From the NCBI RefSeq assembly GCF_041734735.1, contig NC_134876.1:23422935-23486934 (forward strand): a stretch of DNA of 64,000 bases, written 5' to 3'. Below, one piece after another: positions 1 to 13,800 of this stretch (position 1 is its first letter; each line of letters starts with the position of its first letter). The position numbers and the translations under genes are program-made. Source of the DNA: Babylonia areolata. Lineage: Eukaryota; Mollusca; Gastropoda; Neogastropoda; Buccinidae. Below the pieces are notes generated by a model that saw only the letters and a program-made list of their open reading frames with translations, did not search any database and had not been told where the DNA came from.

Positions 1-132
1 GCACGCAGGATAAAATACAAACAAAATGGTGGCACTGTAGTGTAGCGACGCGCTCTCCCTGGGGAGAGCAGCCCGAATTTCACACAGAGAAATCTGTTGT
101 GATAAAAAGAAATACAAATACAAAATACAAAT
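1..132 (+). repeat. SINE family 2, 3' half
   Basis: This is the 3' part of a tRNA-derived SINE, cut by the window start. The block reading GCGACGCGCTCTCCCTGGGG, the following segment ending in an ATACAA-type tail, and the preceding GCACGCAGG all recur in inverted orientation in the fuller copy at about 37.69-38.1 kb. The family call rests on that internal match and on memory of the same repeat in snail genomes. Confidence 0.7.
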
Positions 133-360
133 TTTCATTTTCTTCTTCTTCTCCTTCTTCTTTTTTGTTGTTGTTGTTGTTGTTTTTTGGAGAGGAGGGG
201 TGTATGTTTGTTTTTTCTGTTTTGTTTTGTTTGTTTTCTTAAAAGAAAAAAGACAAATATATACGATTGTTTACCATCTTGTACTTGTGAACTGAATAAA
301 AAATAGGTTAAAAAAGTCTTTCTGATGAAACTTTCACTACTATTTTGTAGTTAGAGTTGG

Positions 361-592
361 TTAACTCACTCAGTACGGCCAGTTCTCTCTTCTCCTCTAC
401 ACAGACCCCTCGGATGTCCAGTGGGTGTCTCAATGACCCAACCTTTAGCTTCCGTCGTCAGAATTGTGTTATTCTTTGTCAACATTCACCTCTTCAGTAC
501 AAGAGCCTTCTGCTTGCAATATTTTGATGGTGGTAATTGGGGTGAAACGCTGTTAACGTCGTCTCTTTCGCCGTTCGTATGGAGAGAGTTAA
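361..592 (-). mobile_element. TTAA-flanked MITE, copy 1
   Basis: This 232-bp element begins and ends with TTAA and has imperfect terminal inverted repeats (TTAACTCACTCAGTACG against TTAACTCTCTCCATACG). An inverted copy of the same length lies at 46499-46730 and differs at only about six positions, so it is a recently active, non-autonomous family. TTAA target duplications are the hallmark of piggyBac-type transposases, so that superfamily is the likely source. No transposase is present in the window. The strand is set so that copy 2 reads plus. Confidence 0.8.
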
Positions 593-1029
593 GGTAATAG
601 GTCGCCATTTTGGTAACATTTCTAATTCTTTCATTTTGTGTAATATCGTAATTACCCCATGTTTTGTGCATAAGACAGTTCACCCTTATGAAAAGAATCA
701 ACAAAAGAACTTGTCACTATTCTGCCTAGTTTGACCCAAAAGAATTTTTGAAATTCTATCGTAATTCCGTCACATCGCGGAGCAGAACCATTTTTCAAGT
801 TTTTTTAAAGCCATGGTCGTTTCTTTGTAACCAGTCCTTCACATGAAGCGGATTCATCTTCGTCTAAGCGTGGGAAACTTTCAGTCTCTAGAAATGTGTT
901 AGTTTCTTCTTGTATGTTGTCATATGTGGTTGTTTGGTTGTAAAGATTTTTTTTTTTGTAAAATGAGACTTGCTCTTAAAATATATCGTTCTGATCAGTT
1001 ATTGTTTCCCCCGTTTCCTTTTGCTACCT
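593..1029. other. No feature recognised
   Basis: This is AT-rich sequence between the MITE and the LINE relic. I see no ORF, repeat or RNA gene that I can support. Part of it may be the decayed downstream portion of the adjoining L1-like relic. Confidence 0.5.
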
Positions 1030-2037
1030 TGTCATAGCTTTTCTCTTCCTTCTAGCTTTTTTCTAAATTACAGAAATACTTAATGTTACGTTCACCGTCT
1101 TCAGTCTATTTACTCCTTGATCGTATCTGCGCACCTTTTGCTTCCTTTAGTTGTAGCAGTTCTAATTGTTGTTTTAAGTGCATGAAATTAGTCTGTGTTT
1201 CCTCGTTTGTAGGATCTTTAATAAGTGCTTCTCTTCCTCTAAAATCTACATGTTTAGTTTTTGGGACTTATTTCTTCGTTGACAGGATAATTCTTTACCA
1301 AATTCGCTACAAAAAAAGTCTTATTTCGACTTTGCACATTTCCCATCTATCCAAATCTGTCACATAGTCCGCATCATCATCCTTTAGCTGTCTTTCAGTG
1401 AGTCATTCATTCTTTGTACGAAAGTGCCATTCTTTAAGAAACTGTTATTGAATTTCCGGTATCCTGGACCACGTGAAAATTCATTGTTGTTAAACGCAAT
1501 TATAACTGCTTTATGATCCGAGTTTGGAGCTATGATATGTTCGCATGTTACTAAATGATGTATTATACTTTCTGATATAAAGCAATAGTCAAGGCGACGG
1601 GCTATGAATGGGTTGCTGCGACACCAGGTATAATCTTGTTCTTTCATGTGGAATATTCTCCAGATGTCAGTTAAATTAAGAACATGCTTTAATCTGTTAA
1701 GTTCCTGTATTTCGTTTTCCCGATGAGGTTGACCCGATAAAACATCAAGGTTGTTGTCAAGAACACAATTAAAGTCACCATACAAAATAAAGTTTTTTTG
1801 TAATTAAAGTCATTACCGTATTGCTGAAGTTCTATCTTAAAAAAAGGCTACTTTTTCTGAGGCAATGTTTGGAGCATATATGTTTGCTAGATGAAAATTA
1901 CTTTTCTCGTGTGAGACTGAGACGATTAAGATTCTACTTTGTGCCATCTCTGATTGTACTCTCCCAGTGAAATGTTTTGCAACTAAAATTACTTCTCCCT
2001 TACTTCTGTCTGTTCCCCTCCCCACTGTTTTTCCCAT
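1030..2037 (-). pseudogene. L1/Tx1-like LINE relic: endonuclease and start of the RT linker
   Basis: Reading on the minus strand from 2037, the translation contains LANIYAPN, then GDFNCVLD, then RRLDYCFIS and NSDHKAVI. These are the ordered motifs of an apurinic/apyrimidinic-type endonuclease from an L1/Tx1-clade LINE. Further on, around 1200-1080, the sequence GAQIRSR followed by a decayed EDGERNIKYFCNLEK is the linker before the reverse transcriptase. The RT itself is missing. There is a frameshift near 1837 and there are stops after 1384 and in the linker, so the copy is dead. It directly abuts the unrelated LINE 3' end at about 2041. Confidence 0.75.
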
Positions 2038-2040
2038 ACA

Positions 2041-2310
2041 GGTAAGTCACACCCAATAAAGCTGTCACACACTCCTGACTGCCCGTGTAAGACAGGCCCA
2101 CAAACCCCGGAGCACATCCTGCAGTCCTGCTCCCTGTATCAAGATGCACGGACGCAGCAGTGGCCCTATGGAGCCACACTGGCAGAAAAGCTCTGGGGCA
2201 CCAAAGAAGACCTCATCAAGACCACCACCTTCATTTCCAGCATAGGACTGCAAAGTCTGAGACCATGATCACGGGGAACGCAGAAGAAGAAGAAGAAGAA
2301 GACAGTGAGT
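2041..2310 (+). mobile_element. LINE 3' end with (GAA)n tail
   Basis: The plus strand encodes a Cys/His remnant of the C-terminal zinc-binding segment seen at the end of many LINE reverse transcriptases (CPCKTGPQTPEHILQSC), then EKLWGTKEDL, a stop near 2267, and an (AGA)n run at 2282-2302 that serves as the 3' tail. Only the last 270 bp are present, consistent with 5' truncation on insertion. The clade is not certain. Confidence 0.65.
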
Positions 2311-2675
2311 TATGTGTGCTTCTTGTAGACAAACAATATTGAACTTCTTGCTTTTCAAATATTGAAAAAGTGATACTCTTTTGAATTTTTTTAAAACATT
2401 CTCTACAATTCAATGAAGCTACGCACATCTTATCCATGAAAGAAAGAAATTAAATTATTGTTTGTTTATTTATTCTTATGTTCATATGTGTGTTTGGGTG
2501 CTTTGTGTTTGCATGTATAGTTGATAATCTGGCTCCTTTTTTCCGTGACTACAATCCATCTTGATTTTAGTCGTCAAATCATAAGGTGTGATCAAAACTT
2601 GTGGTCCGTTGTTCAAAGTCAGTTCGTCATGAAAAGGTCAGACCAGGTCAGTGCCAGAGGCTAGTAAGACACCTC

Positions 2676-2730
<55 letters not shown>

Positions 2731-2910
2731 TTTTCCTCAAAATAAAGATGGTTGTCTAGTCAAGGTTCATTTCCCTGTGTATGTATGAGCGAGTGAGTCA
2801 CTGAGTGTGTGCGTGCGCGTGGCGCGTGTGTATATCTGTGTATGCGTTCATGTTTGCAGGGGGAGGGGGTGCTTTTTGCCACTTGTGAAAATGATGAGCA
2901 TGCGCGCGCG

Positions 2911-2964
<54 letters not shown>

Positions 2965-3612
2965 CTCCGATAACTCTTATACTAAGACATGCCAACACAC
3001 AAGTCTTACTAAGTTTCTATCGGAGCATTAGTCCCGTGTTTTCTGACCCAGCCATCTCAACGTGGTTCACCCGGGCAGCCGTCGCTGGATATTGAAGGGG
3101 CCATGTTGTATGACGCAGCAACCCGTCCCACCGTGTTGAAGTGGTGTCCGCTCATATCGCTCCATCACCGTTAAGACAATCGCGCTACTTAGATTCAAGA
3201 CCACTGGCCCCAGATCGCCCCAGACAGACTCGAAATGTAGATAGCCCTTCGACCACAGACTGTGTACTGGGATGGCGATGTGGGCATATCGAACGCGAAG
3301 GCTAAGATGGCAAATCTGTAGGCGCACCCAGAAGAGGTAATTTTCATGAGGATTAAATTTTCCTCAGTAGATAAAACGTCTGCTAGAAAGGTGACTTAGT
3401 CCTGAAGTGGTGACCACCCTGAAGGAGCAGGTTGGAACTTGCTGAGGACCAGGTTAGAAAAAAACGGCGGCAATACAAGGGCATCCAGGAGTCATGACCT
3501 GGGTGTAGGCCGGCCCCCTTAGAGTATAAGGGGTTAAGGGCCGAGACACTTGACTAAGGGGGGCTTCTTCTCTGAAGATCCTGTATTGTCCAGCTCTCTC
3601 TGGAGTTTTTAT

Positions 3613-3660
<48 letters not shown>
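2311..3660. other. Gene-free stretch with microsatellites and an unclassified repeat-like block
   Basis: This stretch holds (GT)n at 2681-2729, a GC/CA alternating tract at 2901-2960 and (GT)n at 3616-3660. The block at about 3050-3350 looks like a dispersed repeat I have seen in molluscs, but no second copy lies in this window, so the family is unassigned. Exons encoding the signal peptide of the receptor that starts at 3674 are expected upstream, but none could be identified. Confidence 0.5.
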
Positions 3661-3662
<2 letters not shown>

Positions 3663-3673
3663 AATCCGAGCAG

Positions 3674-6600
3674 CTCAAGGGAACATGATCATCATCAAGA
3701 CCACAAACAGCGGTTTTAATATGAGCAATATGTGTCCGGGTATAGAATATCTCTATACCAAAAACAGCACAAACGTGACAATCGTCAATGCGAACGTGTC
3801 ATCCTGCTCAATGTATACGTTGCCAAAGTCCGAAGGTCAGGGAGTGGTGTATGGGGTGTGTGGCGAGTTCACTACTTATTGTCATCTGTGCTTGCACGTA
3901 CCACGGCACATGCATGTGCGTGCTCACGTTAGAAGACTGGCATACTGGTGTGGCTCCACCTCGTGGAGTTCTTACATTAGTGGTTTCTATTCTGCTGACG
4001 TATTTCGCATTATGTGTGACCGACATGGTCTTCCAGAATATTATAACGAAGTAAGAGGCAACAGAATGTGCATTGTTAATGAGAACATCCCTCGTGTTCA
4101 GATTGATGTGACTGGGACTGAACGACATAATATGATTAAGAAATATACATCAGAACATTCTGGCTTCATGGCAATGCCACACATGTTACATGGCCCCAAG
4201 CTTCAATACGACGAAGTCCTTCAGGCACCATCAGGTTTCGTCATCATGATTAGTTTTCAACAGTCACACAGGTTCGTTGATTGCAGTTCACTCGAGCAGA
4301 TAGAAATTGTCTCCAGAAATCCACAGACTAGTCACCACCGTGCTGAAAGTGTGTGTATTATGAACTATGAACCAGCTTCTGTTTTCCTTGTCTCATATAT
4401 TCAAATCAAGTTCATGTATCACTTAGATAGTCAACGCAATTTGAAAATACAATTTTTCTTTCTTTCTGAGAGTGATCAACCACATAAGCTCCCCAGCGGC
4501 CTTTTCAATTGTTCTGTGAATCATTATTATACATTTCAGCACACTCTGGACTGTAATTTGAAGAGAGAGTGTGAGGATGGTCGTGATGAGACAGAACACT
4601 GTCCCTTCAGCAGTCCTGGGTGCCAAGGTCTGGTGGCTTCAAGAAACAAATGTTTTACGTTAATCAGTTCAAACAGGAAAATGGAATTTTCCTATAATTT
4701 TTTGGAGATCGATTGCGGAAAGATTGGGGGAAGTGTTGCCGCACTGAAATCAAGACAGGAACAAGACGACTCTCTCCAAATTCTTAACAACTACGCAGCT
4801 TTTCATTTGATTATTGGTTTCCCGTCAGGATGGTACTCAGTGCCATATATGTATAGCAAGTTTATTAAATGGTCTGACATTGCACTGATTTACAATATGG
4901 ATCATTTTGCAGTGAGTGATGGACTTTATGAACCATTGAAAAGAAACCAATACATGTTCTTAACATCAATGATGGTGCTTTATAAATCAAAGACTGATTT
5001 TCACGGATCACCTTGTCATTATGGTTCGAAAAGTAAAAACTATGATGGAGCATTCTGTGAAATAAAATCACAGTATATCACATTGTTTCCTCCTCGGATT
5101 CATCCAACACCATTCCACTCTCCCCAGTACGCACTGGCAGCTACACAGCAGGCTTTGTCTGTTTGCACCAATCATCATATGACGCACACATATCTGCAGT
5201 GTGATCCTGGTAGTTACTGCAGGAAATACACGCATTCACTGTCTTGCAAGATGCAGAATGTGAGCGATAACCAGAACGTGTTGGTCCCATCTGAAACGTA
5301 TGTTTACACACATGACTTGTTTGAATGCGATGATGACAGCACCACTCTTCATTACACGTTAGTGTGTAACTTCAGACAGGACTGTCCAGATACCAGTGAT
5401 GAGTCATTTTGTCAACTTCCATCATGTTCAGGTTTCCTGTGCTCTAACGGCCAGTGCGTATTGAGCAGTCAGCATTGTAACGATTTTTCAGACTGTCTGG
5501 ATGATTCTGATGAGATCAACTGTGCTGAAAATAACATATTATATCACGCAGTCAATGTCAAAGACCGAACGCAACTGATCTACATCAGTCTGGATGGTAC
5601 TGGGTACTTCACTCAGCTGCTGATGACAACTGACGAAACATGTCCAGACACTCATTATCGCTGCACATCAGAATGGCTGTACTGTTTGCCTGTGTACACC
5701 CGATGCAACGGGTTTTCTGACTGTGTTTATGGAGAAGATGAACAAGACTGTGGGACAGTGACGTGTGCAGGCTTTTACCGATGTCGAAGTTCCAGACTGT
5801 GTGTTCATGGCGATCATCTGTGTGATGGCTGGGGTCAGTGCCCACAGCGGGATGACGAGATGGTGTGTGACATGACCTGTCCTGAGGATTGCCAGTGTCA
5901 AGGTCACTCGATCGTATGTAGTCGTCCCTTCTCTGCTCAGTTTTTCCCTCACCTTCGTTATGTGGACGCCACAGGATCAGGAATGTCACCCACTGACTTC
6001 AGTAAAAATGCATTCCTTATTCACCTGGCCTTATCATATTGTTCCCTGGGTAATGTGTCACGTATGGCTCTTGTCAATTTGCAGTTTATTGAACTTAGCA
6101 GTAACCATCTGGAAACTCTAAACATATCTGTTTTTCTGGAATTGCCACACCTTAGAATTCTACACTTGGAAAATAATCCTCTCAAACAAATGTCGACCAC
6201 ACAGCAAAATCATGTTCACTATGCCCTGGTGCTCGTGGATATATCGAAAACACTTCTCCGAACATCAAATACTGTCTTGTCAACGTACTTACCTCTCGTG
6301 CAGCATATAAACTTGTCATTTTCTGCCATCGATGCTATTGGATCTACAGGCTTCAAAAATATGCCACGACTTGTTGAAATAGACATAAGAGCGAATCCAA
6401 TCAGTCAGTTTCCTCTGGATCTGATGACAGGGTTAAATGCGTTAACCTTTATATCATCATCCAACTACAGACTGTGTTGTAGCAGTGTACTTCCAAAACA
6501 GTCCAACATGCTGAAATGCCAGGGACCTGACGTTGTTCTTCCTTCGTGTGGAGAGCTGCTGCCAGCGAAACTGGAAACAACCTTCTTTTGCTTGATTGCA

Positions 6601-7500
6601 GTCATCACCATTTTGGGAAGCCTGTCTTGCATAGTAATTTTGCCAGCAGATATAAACGTGTTTGGAAGTAACTGTGCTACATTGTTTGCCAACATGCTGT
6701 TTGCTAACGTGTGTATGGGAATCCATACCAGTATCACGTTGATAGCTAACGAAATGTTTGATGGAAATTATCTGCAGTTTGAAGTATCATGGACAAAGAG
6801 TGTGACTTGTAAAGTGAGTGGCTTCTTGTATTTTTTATCCAGTGAAGTGTCTGTGTTGGTCATTTGGTTTATCACGTTGGATCATGTAGCACTGTTTTGT
6901 TTTCCAAATGGCTCGTGGAGGTTTGATACACGTTCACTACGTATGACCTGTGTAGGGATGTGGTTAGTTAGTATTTTGGTGTCACTGGTACCCTTCCTTC
7001 CAGGACTAGAACACTGGGGCCTTGACGACCAGTCTGGTCTCTGTCGCCTGGCTTTATTTCAAAATATTAATCCGGAAAGAAATGTCAGATGGTTCAGTGT
7101 TTTTGTAGTTACTAACTTTCTTTTGTGTTCAGTGATTGTACCTGGGCAAACTATCACGTATAGTCGAACACCAAAATACAGAACTGTGCTAGACTCTACA
7201 ATGAGATTGGCTTACTCTGCAGTTCACCTGATAGGAAAACTTTCTGTCACGTTCATTATTACCTGGCTGTCATTCTGTCTGGTTTTGCTGATGGCTTTTT
7301 GTGGCGTTTCTTTTTCATACAACATCCATGATGGCCTGGTTGTGTACATGACACCGCTGAACTCTGCACTCAGCCCACTTCTCTACCTGTGGACAAGTGT
7401 GACTCAAAGGCGGCAGCAAGCAAAAGAAGACAAGGTTCTGAAACTGTTCAAATCACGACTTGTAGCAACAGGAGGAAAGATAGCTACAACACGCAAATGA
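3674..7500 (+). CDS. GRL101-like multi-domain receptor, palindrome copy 1 (terminal exon)
   Basis: This exon encodes about 1,275 residues of a membrane receptor. Residues below are counted from an upstream in-frame ATG at 3550, which is not credible because it reads through (GT)n. A CAG acceptor at 3671-3673 is the likelier exon start, so the signal peptide is missing. In order the domains are: a Cys-rich N-terminus and CUB-like segment (about 40-310), LDLa (about 318-357, DGRDETEHC), a C-type-lectin-like domain (about 358-503), LDLa 2-5 (about 593-772, e.g. DDSDEINC), an LRR N-cap (CPEDCQCQG, about 776), LRRs to about 985, and seven hydrophobic helices from about 1005. Lymnaea GRL101 shares the LDLa-LRR-7TM order. 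The helices lack canonical residues: S, N, H, I, S and S stand at 1.50, 2.50, 3.50, 4.50, 6.50 and 7.49. The frame is open throughout. The ligand is unknown, and G-protein coupling is doubtful on these substitutions. Confidence 0.88.
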
Positions 7501-7574
7501 ATTATCAATTTCATAACTGACTGTGCTATATTCAAACAAGGCTGTTATAATGCACGTGATATTACAGGGAGCAC

Positions 7575-7837
7575 TACAGAATGTACAGTGGTTGTCAGTG
7601 GCTGTTCAGTGGTTGTATAGTGGCTGCACAGTGGTTGTCAGTGGCTGTACAGTGGCTGTTCTGTGATTGACCGGTGGTTGTCCAGTGGGTTGTACAGAGG
7701 TTGTACAGTGGCTGTCCAGTGGTTTAACAGTGGCTGTACAGTGGCTGTACAGTGATTGTACAGTGGTTGTACAGTGGTTGAACAGTGATTGTACAGTAGC
7801 CGGACAATGGTTTGACAGTAGTTTACAGTAGTTGCAC

Positions 7838-7870
<33 letters not shown>

Positions 7871-7980
7871 GGTAGTAGTAGTAGTGGTGGTGGTGGTGGT
7901 GGTGGTGGTGGTAGAGTGGTTATACAATAGCGGGAGAGTTGCTGAACAGTAGCTGTTCAGTTGTACAATGGTTGTGTAGT
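7575..7980 (+). repeat. 11-bp minisatellite and GTA/GGT trinucleotide tract (left arm)
   Basis: Tandem variants of GTACAGTGGTT (period 11) run from about 7575 to 7830. They are followed by (AGT)n/(GGT)n at about 7838-7915 and more degenerate units to about 7980. The reverse complement of the same minisatellite lies at 10230-10770 in the other arm, which supports the inverted duplication. The trinucleotide tract is present only on this side. Confidence 0.85.
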
Positions 7981-8002
7981 GCTCACCCTAGGTCCGTGGT
8001 TG

Positions 8003-8008
8003 AATAAA
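8003..8008 (+). promoter_or_regulatory. Candidate polyadenylation signal for receptor copy 1
   Basis: AATAAA lies about 500 bp after the stop codon, at the distal end of the arm. The corresponding position in the other arm does not preserve the hexamer, so if it is used, the two transcripts end differently. Confidence 0.35.
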
Positions 8009-8070
8009 ACAATCTGGCCACTCATGTCCGTTGTTTTGATACCAACTGATGTGCACAACTGTAAATGTGT

Positions 8071-10114
<2,044 letters not shown>

Positions 10115-10229
10115 GGTGTGCAAATCTGTTGGTATTGAAACGTATCAAAACAACGGATATGAGTGGTCAGACTGCTTCTTTCGGCCACGTGCAAGGGATG
10201 TATACTGTAAAACATATGTACACCAACTG

Positions 10230-10770
10230 TGCAGCCGCCATACAATCACTGTAGGGCCATTGTATAATCACTGAACAACCACTTTACAACCACTGTATCC
10301 ACTGTATAACCTCTGTGCAACCACGGTTTTACCACTTTAAAGCCCATGTACAAACACTGAATAACAAGTGTACAACCACTGTACAATAACTGTACAATTA
10401 CTGTGCAAACTTTGTGAAATCACTGTACAGCTACTGTACAAACACTGTACAATCATTATGTAGCCACTGTACAACCACTGTACAACCACTGTACAGCCAA
10501 TATGTAGCCACTGTACAGCTATTGTACAGCCACTGTATAGCCATTGTGTAGCCTCTGTACAACCACTGTACAACCACTGTAAAACCACTGTTCAACCACT
10601 AGACAGCCACTGTTCAACCACTGTTCAACCACTGTACAGCCACTGTACAACCACTGTACAACAACTGGACAACCACTGTACAGCCACTGTACAACCACTG
10701 TACAACAACTGGACAACCACCGGTCAGCCACTGAACAGCCGCTGACAACCACTGCACACTCTGCAGTGCT
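10230..10770 (-). repeat. 11-bp minisatellite (right arm)
   Basis: Tandem ACCACTGTACA/GCCACTGTACA units of period 11 extend for about 540 bp, roughly twice the length of the copy in the left arm. Because 11 is not a multiple of 3, an ORF through it repeats every 11 residues (QWLYSG and VVVQ motifs). Those ORFs are by-products of the repeat. Confidence 0.9.
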
Positions 10771-10839
10771 CCCTGTAATTTCCCGTGCATTATAAGAGTC
10801 TTGTTTGAATATAGCACAGTCAGTTATAAAATTGATAAT

Positions 10840-13800
10840 TCATTTGCGTGTTGTAGCTATCTTTCCTCCTGTTGCTACAAGTCGTGATTTGAACAGTTTC
10901 AGAACCTTGTCTTCTTTTGCTTGCTGCTGCCTCTGAGTCACACTTGTCCACAGGTAGAGAAGTGGGCTGAGTGCAGAGTTCAGCGGTGTCATGTACACAA
11001 CCAGGCCATCATGGATGTTGTGTGAAAAAGAAACGCCACAAAAAGCCATCAGCAAAACCAGACAGATTGACAGCCAGGTAATAATGAACGTGGCAGAAAG
11101 TTTTCCTATCAGGTGAACTGCAGAGTAAGCCAATCTCATTGTAGAGTCTAGCACAGTTCTGTATTTTGGTGTTCGATTATACGTGATAGTTTGCCCAGGT
11201 ACAATCACTGAACACAAAAGAAAGTTAGTAACTACAAAAACACCGAACCATCTGACATTTCTTTCAGGATTAATATTTTGAATCAAAGCCAGGCGACAGA
11301 GACCAGACTGGTCGTCAAGGCCCCAGTGTTCTAGTCCTGGAAGAAAGGGTACCAGTGACACCAAGATACTAACTAACCAAATCCCTACACAGGTCATACG
11401 TAGTGAACGTGTATCAAACCTCCACGAGCCATTTGGAAAACAAAACAGTGCTACATGATCCAACGTGATAAACCAAATGATCAGCACTGACACTTCACTG
11501 GATAAAAAATACAAGAAGCCACTCACTTTACAAGTCACACTCTTTGTCCATGATACTTCAAACTGCAGATAATTTCCATCAAACATTTCGTTAGCTATCA
11601 ACGTGATACTGGTATGGATTCCCATACACACGTTAGCAAACAGCATGTTGGCAAACAATGTAGTACAGTTACTTCCAAACACGTTTATATCTGCTGGCAA
11701 AATTACTATGCAAGACAGGCTTCCCAAAATGGTGATGACTGCAATCAAGCAAAAGAAGGTTGTTTCCAGTTTTGTTGGCAGCAGCTCTCCACACGAAGGA
11801 AGAACAACGTCAGGTCCCTGGCATTTCAGCATGTTGGACTGTTTTGGAAGTACACTGCTACAACACAGTCTGTAGTTGGATGATGATATAAAGGTTAACG
11901 CACTTAACCCTGCCATCAGATCCAGAGGAAACTGACTGATTGGATTCGCTCTTATGTCTATTTCAACAAGTCGTGGCATATTTTTGAAGCCTGTAGATCC
12001 AATAGCATCGATGGCAGAAAATGACAAGTTTATATGCTGCACGAGAGGTAAGTACGTTGACAAGACAGTATTTGATGTTCGGAGAAGTGTTTTCGATATA
12101 TCCACGAGCACCAGGGCATAGTGAATATGTTTTTGCTGCGTGGTCGACATTTGTTTGAGAGGATTATTTTTCAAGTGTAGAATTCTAAGGTGTGGCAATT
12201 CTAGAAAAACAGATATGTTTAGAGCTTCCAGATGGTTACTGCTAAGTTCAATAAACTGCAAATTGACAAGAGCCATACGTGACACATTACCCAGGGAACA
12301 ATATGATAAGGCCAGGTGAATAAGGAATGCATTTTTACTGAAGTCAGTGGGTGACATTCCTGATCCTGTGGCGTCCACATAACGAAGATGAGGGAAAAAC
12401 TGAGCAGAGAAGGGACGACTACATACGATCGAGTGACCTTGACACTGGCAATCCTCAGGACAGGTCATGTCACACACCATCTCGTCATCCCGCTGTGGGC
12501 ACTGACCCCAGCCATCACACAGATGATCGCCATGAACACACAGTCTGGAACTTCGACATCGGTAAAAGCCTGCACACGTCACTGTCCCACAGTCTTGTTC
12601 ATCTTCTCCATAAACACAGTCAGAAAACCCGTTACATCGGGTGTACACAGGCAAACAGTACAGCCATTCTGATGTGCAGCGATAATGAGTGTCTGGACAT
12701 GTTTCGTCAGTTGTCATCAGCAGCTGAGTGAAGTACCCAGTACCATCCAGACTGATGTAGATCAGTTGCGTTCGGTCTTTGACATTGACTATGTGATATA
12801 ATATGTTATTTTCAGCACAGTTGATCTCATCAGAATCATCCAGACAGTCTGAAAAATCGTTACAATGCTGACTGCTCAATACGCACTGGCCGTTAGAGCA
12901 CAGGAAACCTGAACATGATGGAAGTTGACAAAATGACTCATCACTGGTATCTGGACAGTCCTGTCTGAAGTTACACACTAACGTGTAATGAAGAGTGGTG
13001 CTGTCATCATCGCATTCAAACAAGTCATGTGTGTAAACATACGTTTCAGATGGGACCAACACGTTCTGGTTATCGCTCACATTCTGCATCTTGCAAGACA
13101 GTGAATGCGTGTATTTCCTGCAGTAACTACCAGGATCACACTGCAGATATGTGTGCGTCATATGATGATTGGTGCAAACAGACAAAGCCTGCTGTGTAGC
13201 TGCCAGTGCGTACTGGGGAGAGTGGAATGGTGTTGGATGAATCCGAGGAGGAAACAATGTGATATACTGTGATTTTATTTCACAGAATGCTCCACCATAG
13301 TGTTTAGTCTTGTACGAAAATGTACAAGGTGATGAGTCAGCAAAATCATCAATTGATTTCGAAAGCAACATATTTGATTGTACCATCATGTAATAGCTAT
13401 TTCTTGACGGTTTATAAAAACGTTCTGAAAAGTGACCCATCTTATAAACCAGTGCCTTGTCAGTCCATTTAAGAAACTTGCTATACATATACGGCACTGA
13501 GTACCATCCTGACGGGTAACCAATAATCAATTCAAAAGCTACGTAGTTGTTAAGAATTTGGAGAGAGTCGTCTTGTTCCTGTCTTGATTTCAGTGCGGCA
13601 ACACGTCCCCCAATCTTTGCACAGGCGTGCTTCATATAATTATATGAAAATTCCATTTTCTTGTCTGAACTGATTAATATGAAACATTTGTTTCTTGAAG
13701 CCACCAGACCTTGGCACCCAGGACTGCTGAAAGGACAGTGTTCTGTCTCATCACGACCATCCTCACACTCTTTCTTCAAATTACAGTCCAGAGTGTGCTG

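Larger units (their letters stand above)
3661..8070 (+). repeat. Left arm of a large inverted duplication
   Basis: The arm runs from the end of the (GT)n tract at 3660 through the receptor exon and its 3' flank. It pairs with about 10115-14684 on the minus strand. Flank homology is direct: the 80 bp after the stop at 7500 match the reverse complement of 10760-10839 closely, both sides carry an 11-bp minisatellite, and the motif CATGTCCGTTGTTTTGAT near 8025 recurs inverted near 10150. Sequence upstream of 3660 does not match sequence beyond 14684, so the outer breakpoint coincides with the microsatellites. Confidence 0.85.

Noticed and set aside
3067-3327. 86-codon minus-strand ORF as a host exon
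   Set aside because: The block looks like a dispersed repeat and has no recognisable domain. Evidence is too weak to call a gene.
3550-3673. In-frame ATG at 3550 as the start of receptor copy 1
   Set aside because: The frame from it runs through (GT)n as VCVCV and the region is not homologous to the upstream part of copy 2. A splice acceptor at about 3673 is more credible.
5609-5989. Antisense ORF of 126 codons inside receptor copy 1, mirrored at 12351-12731 in copy 2
   Set aside because: It is opposite the LDLa-coding segment, where codon bias leaves the antisense frame open. Its presence in both arms follows from their identity, and no domain is seen.
10337-10817. Overlapping minus-strand ORFs with QWLYSG and VVVQ repeats
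   Set aside because: They are products of the 11-bp minisatellite, whose period repeats every 11 codons in any open frame.
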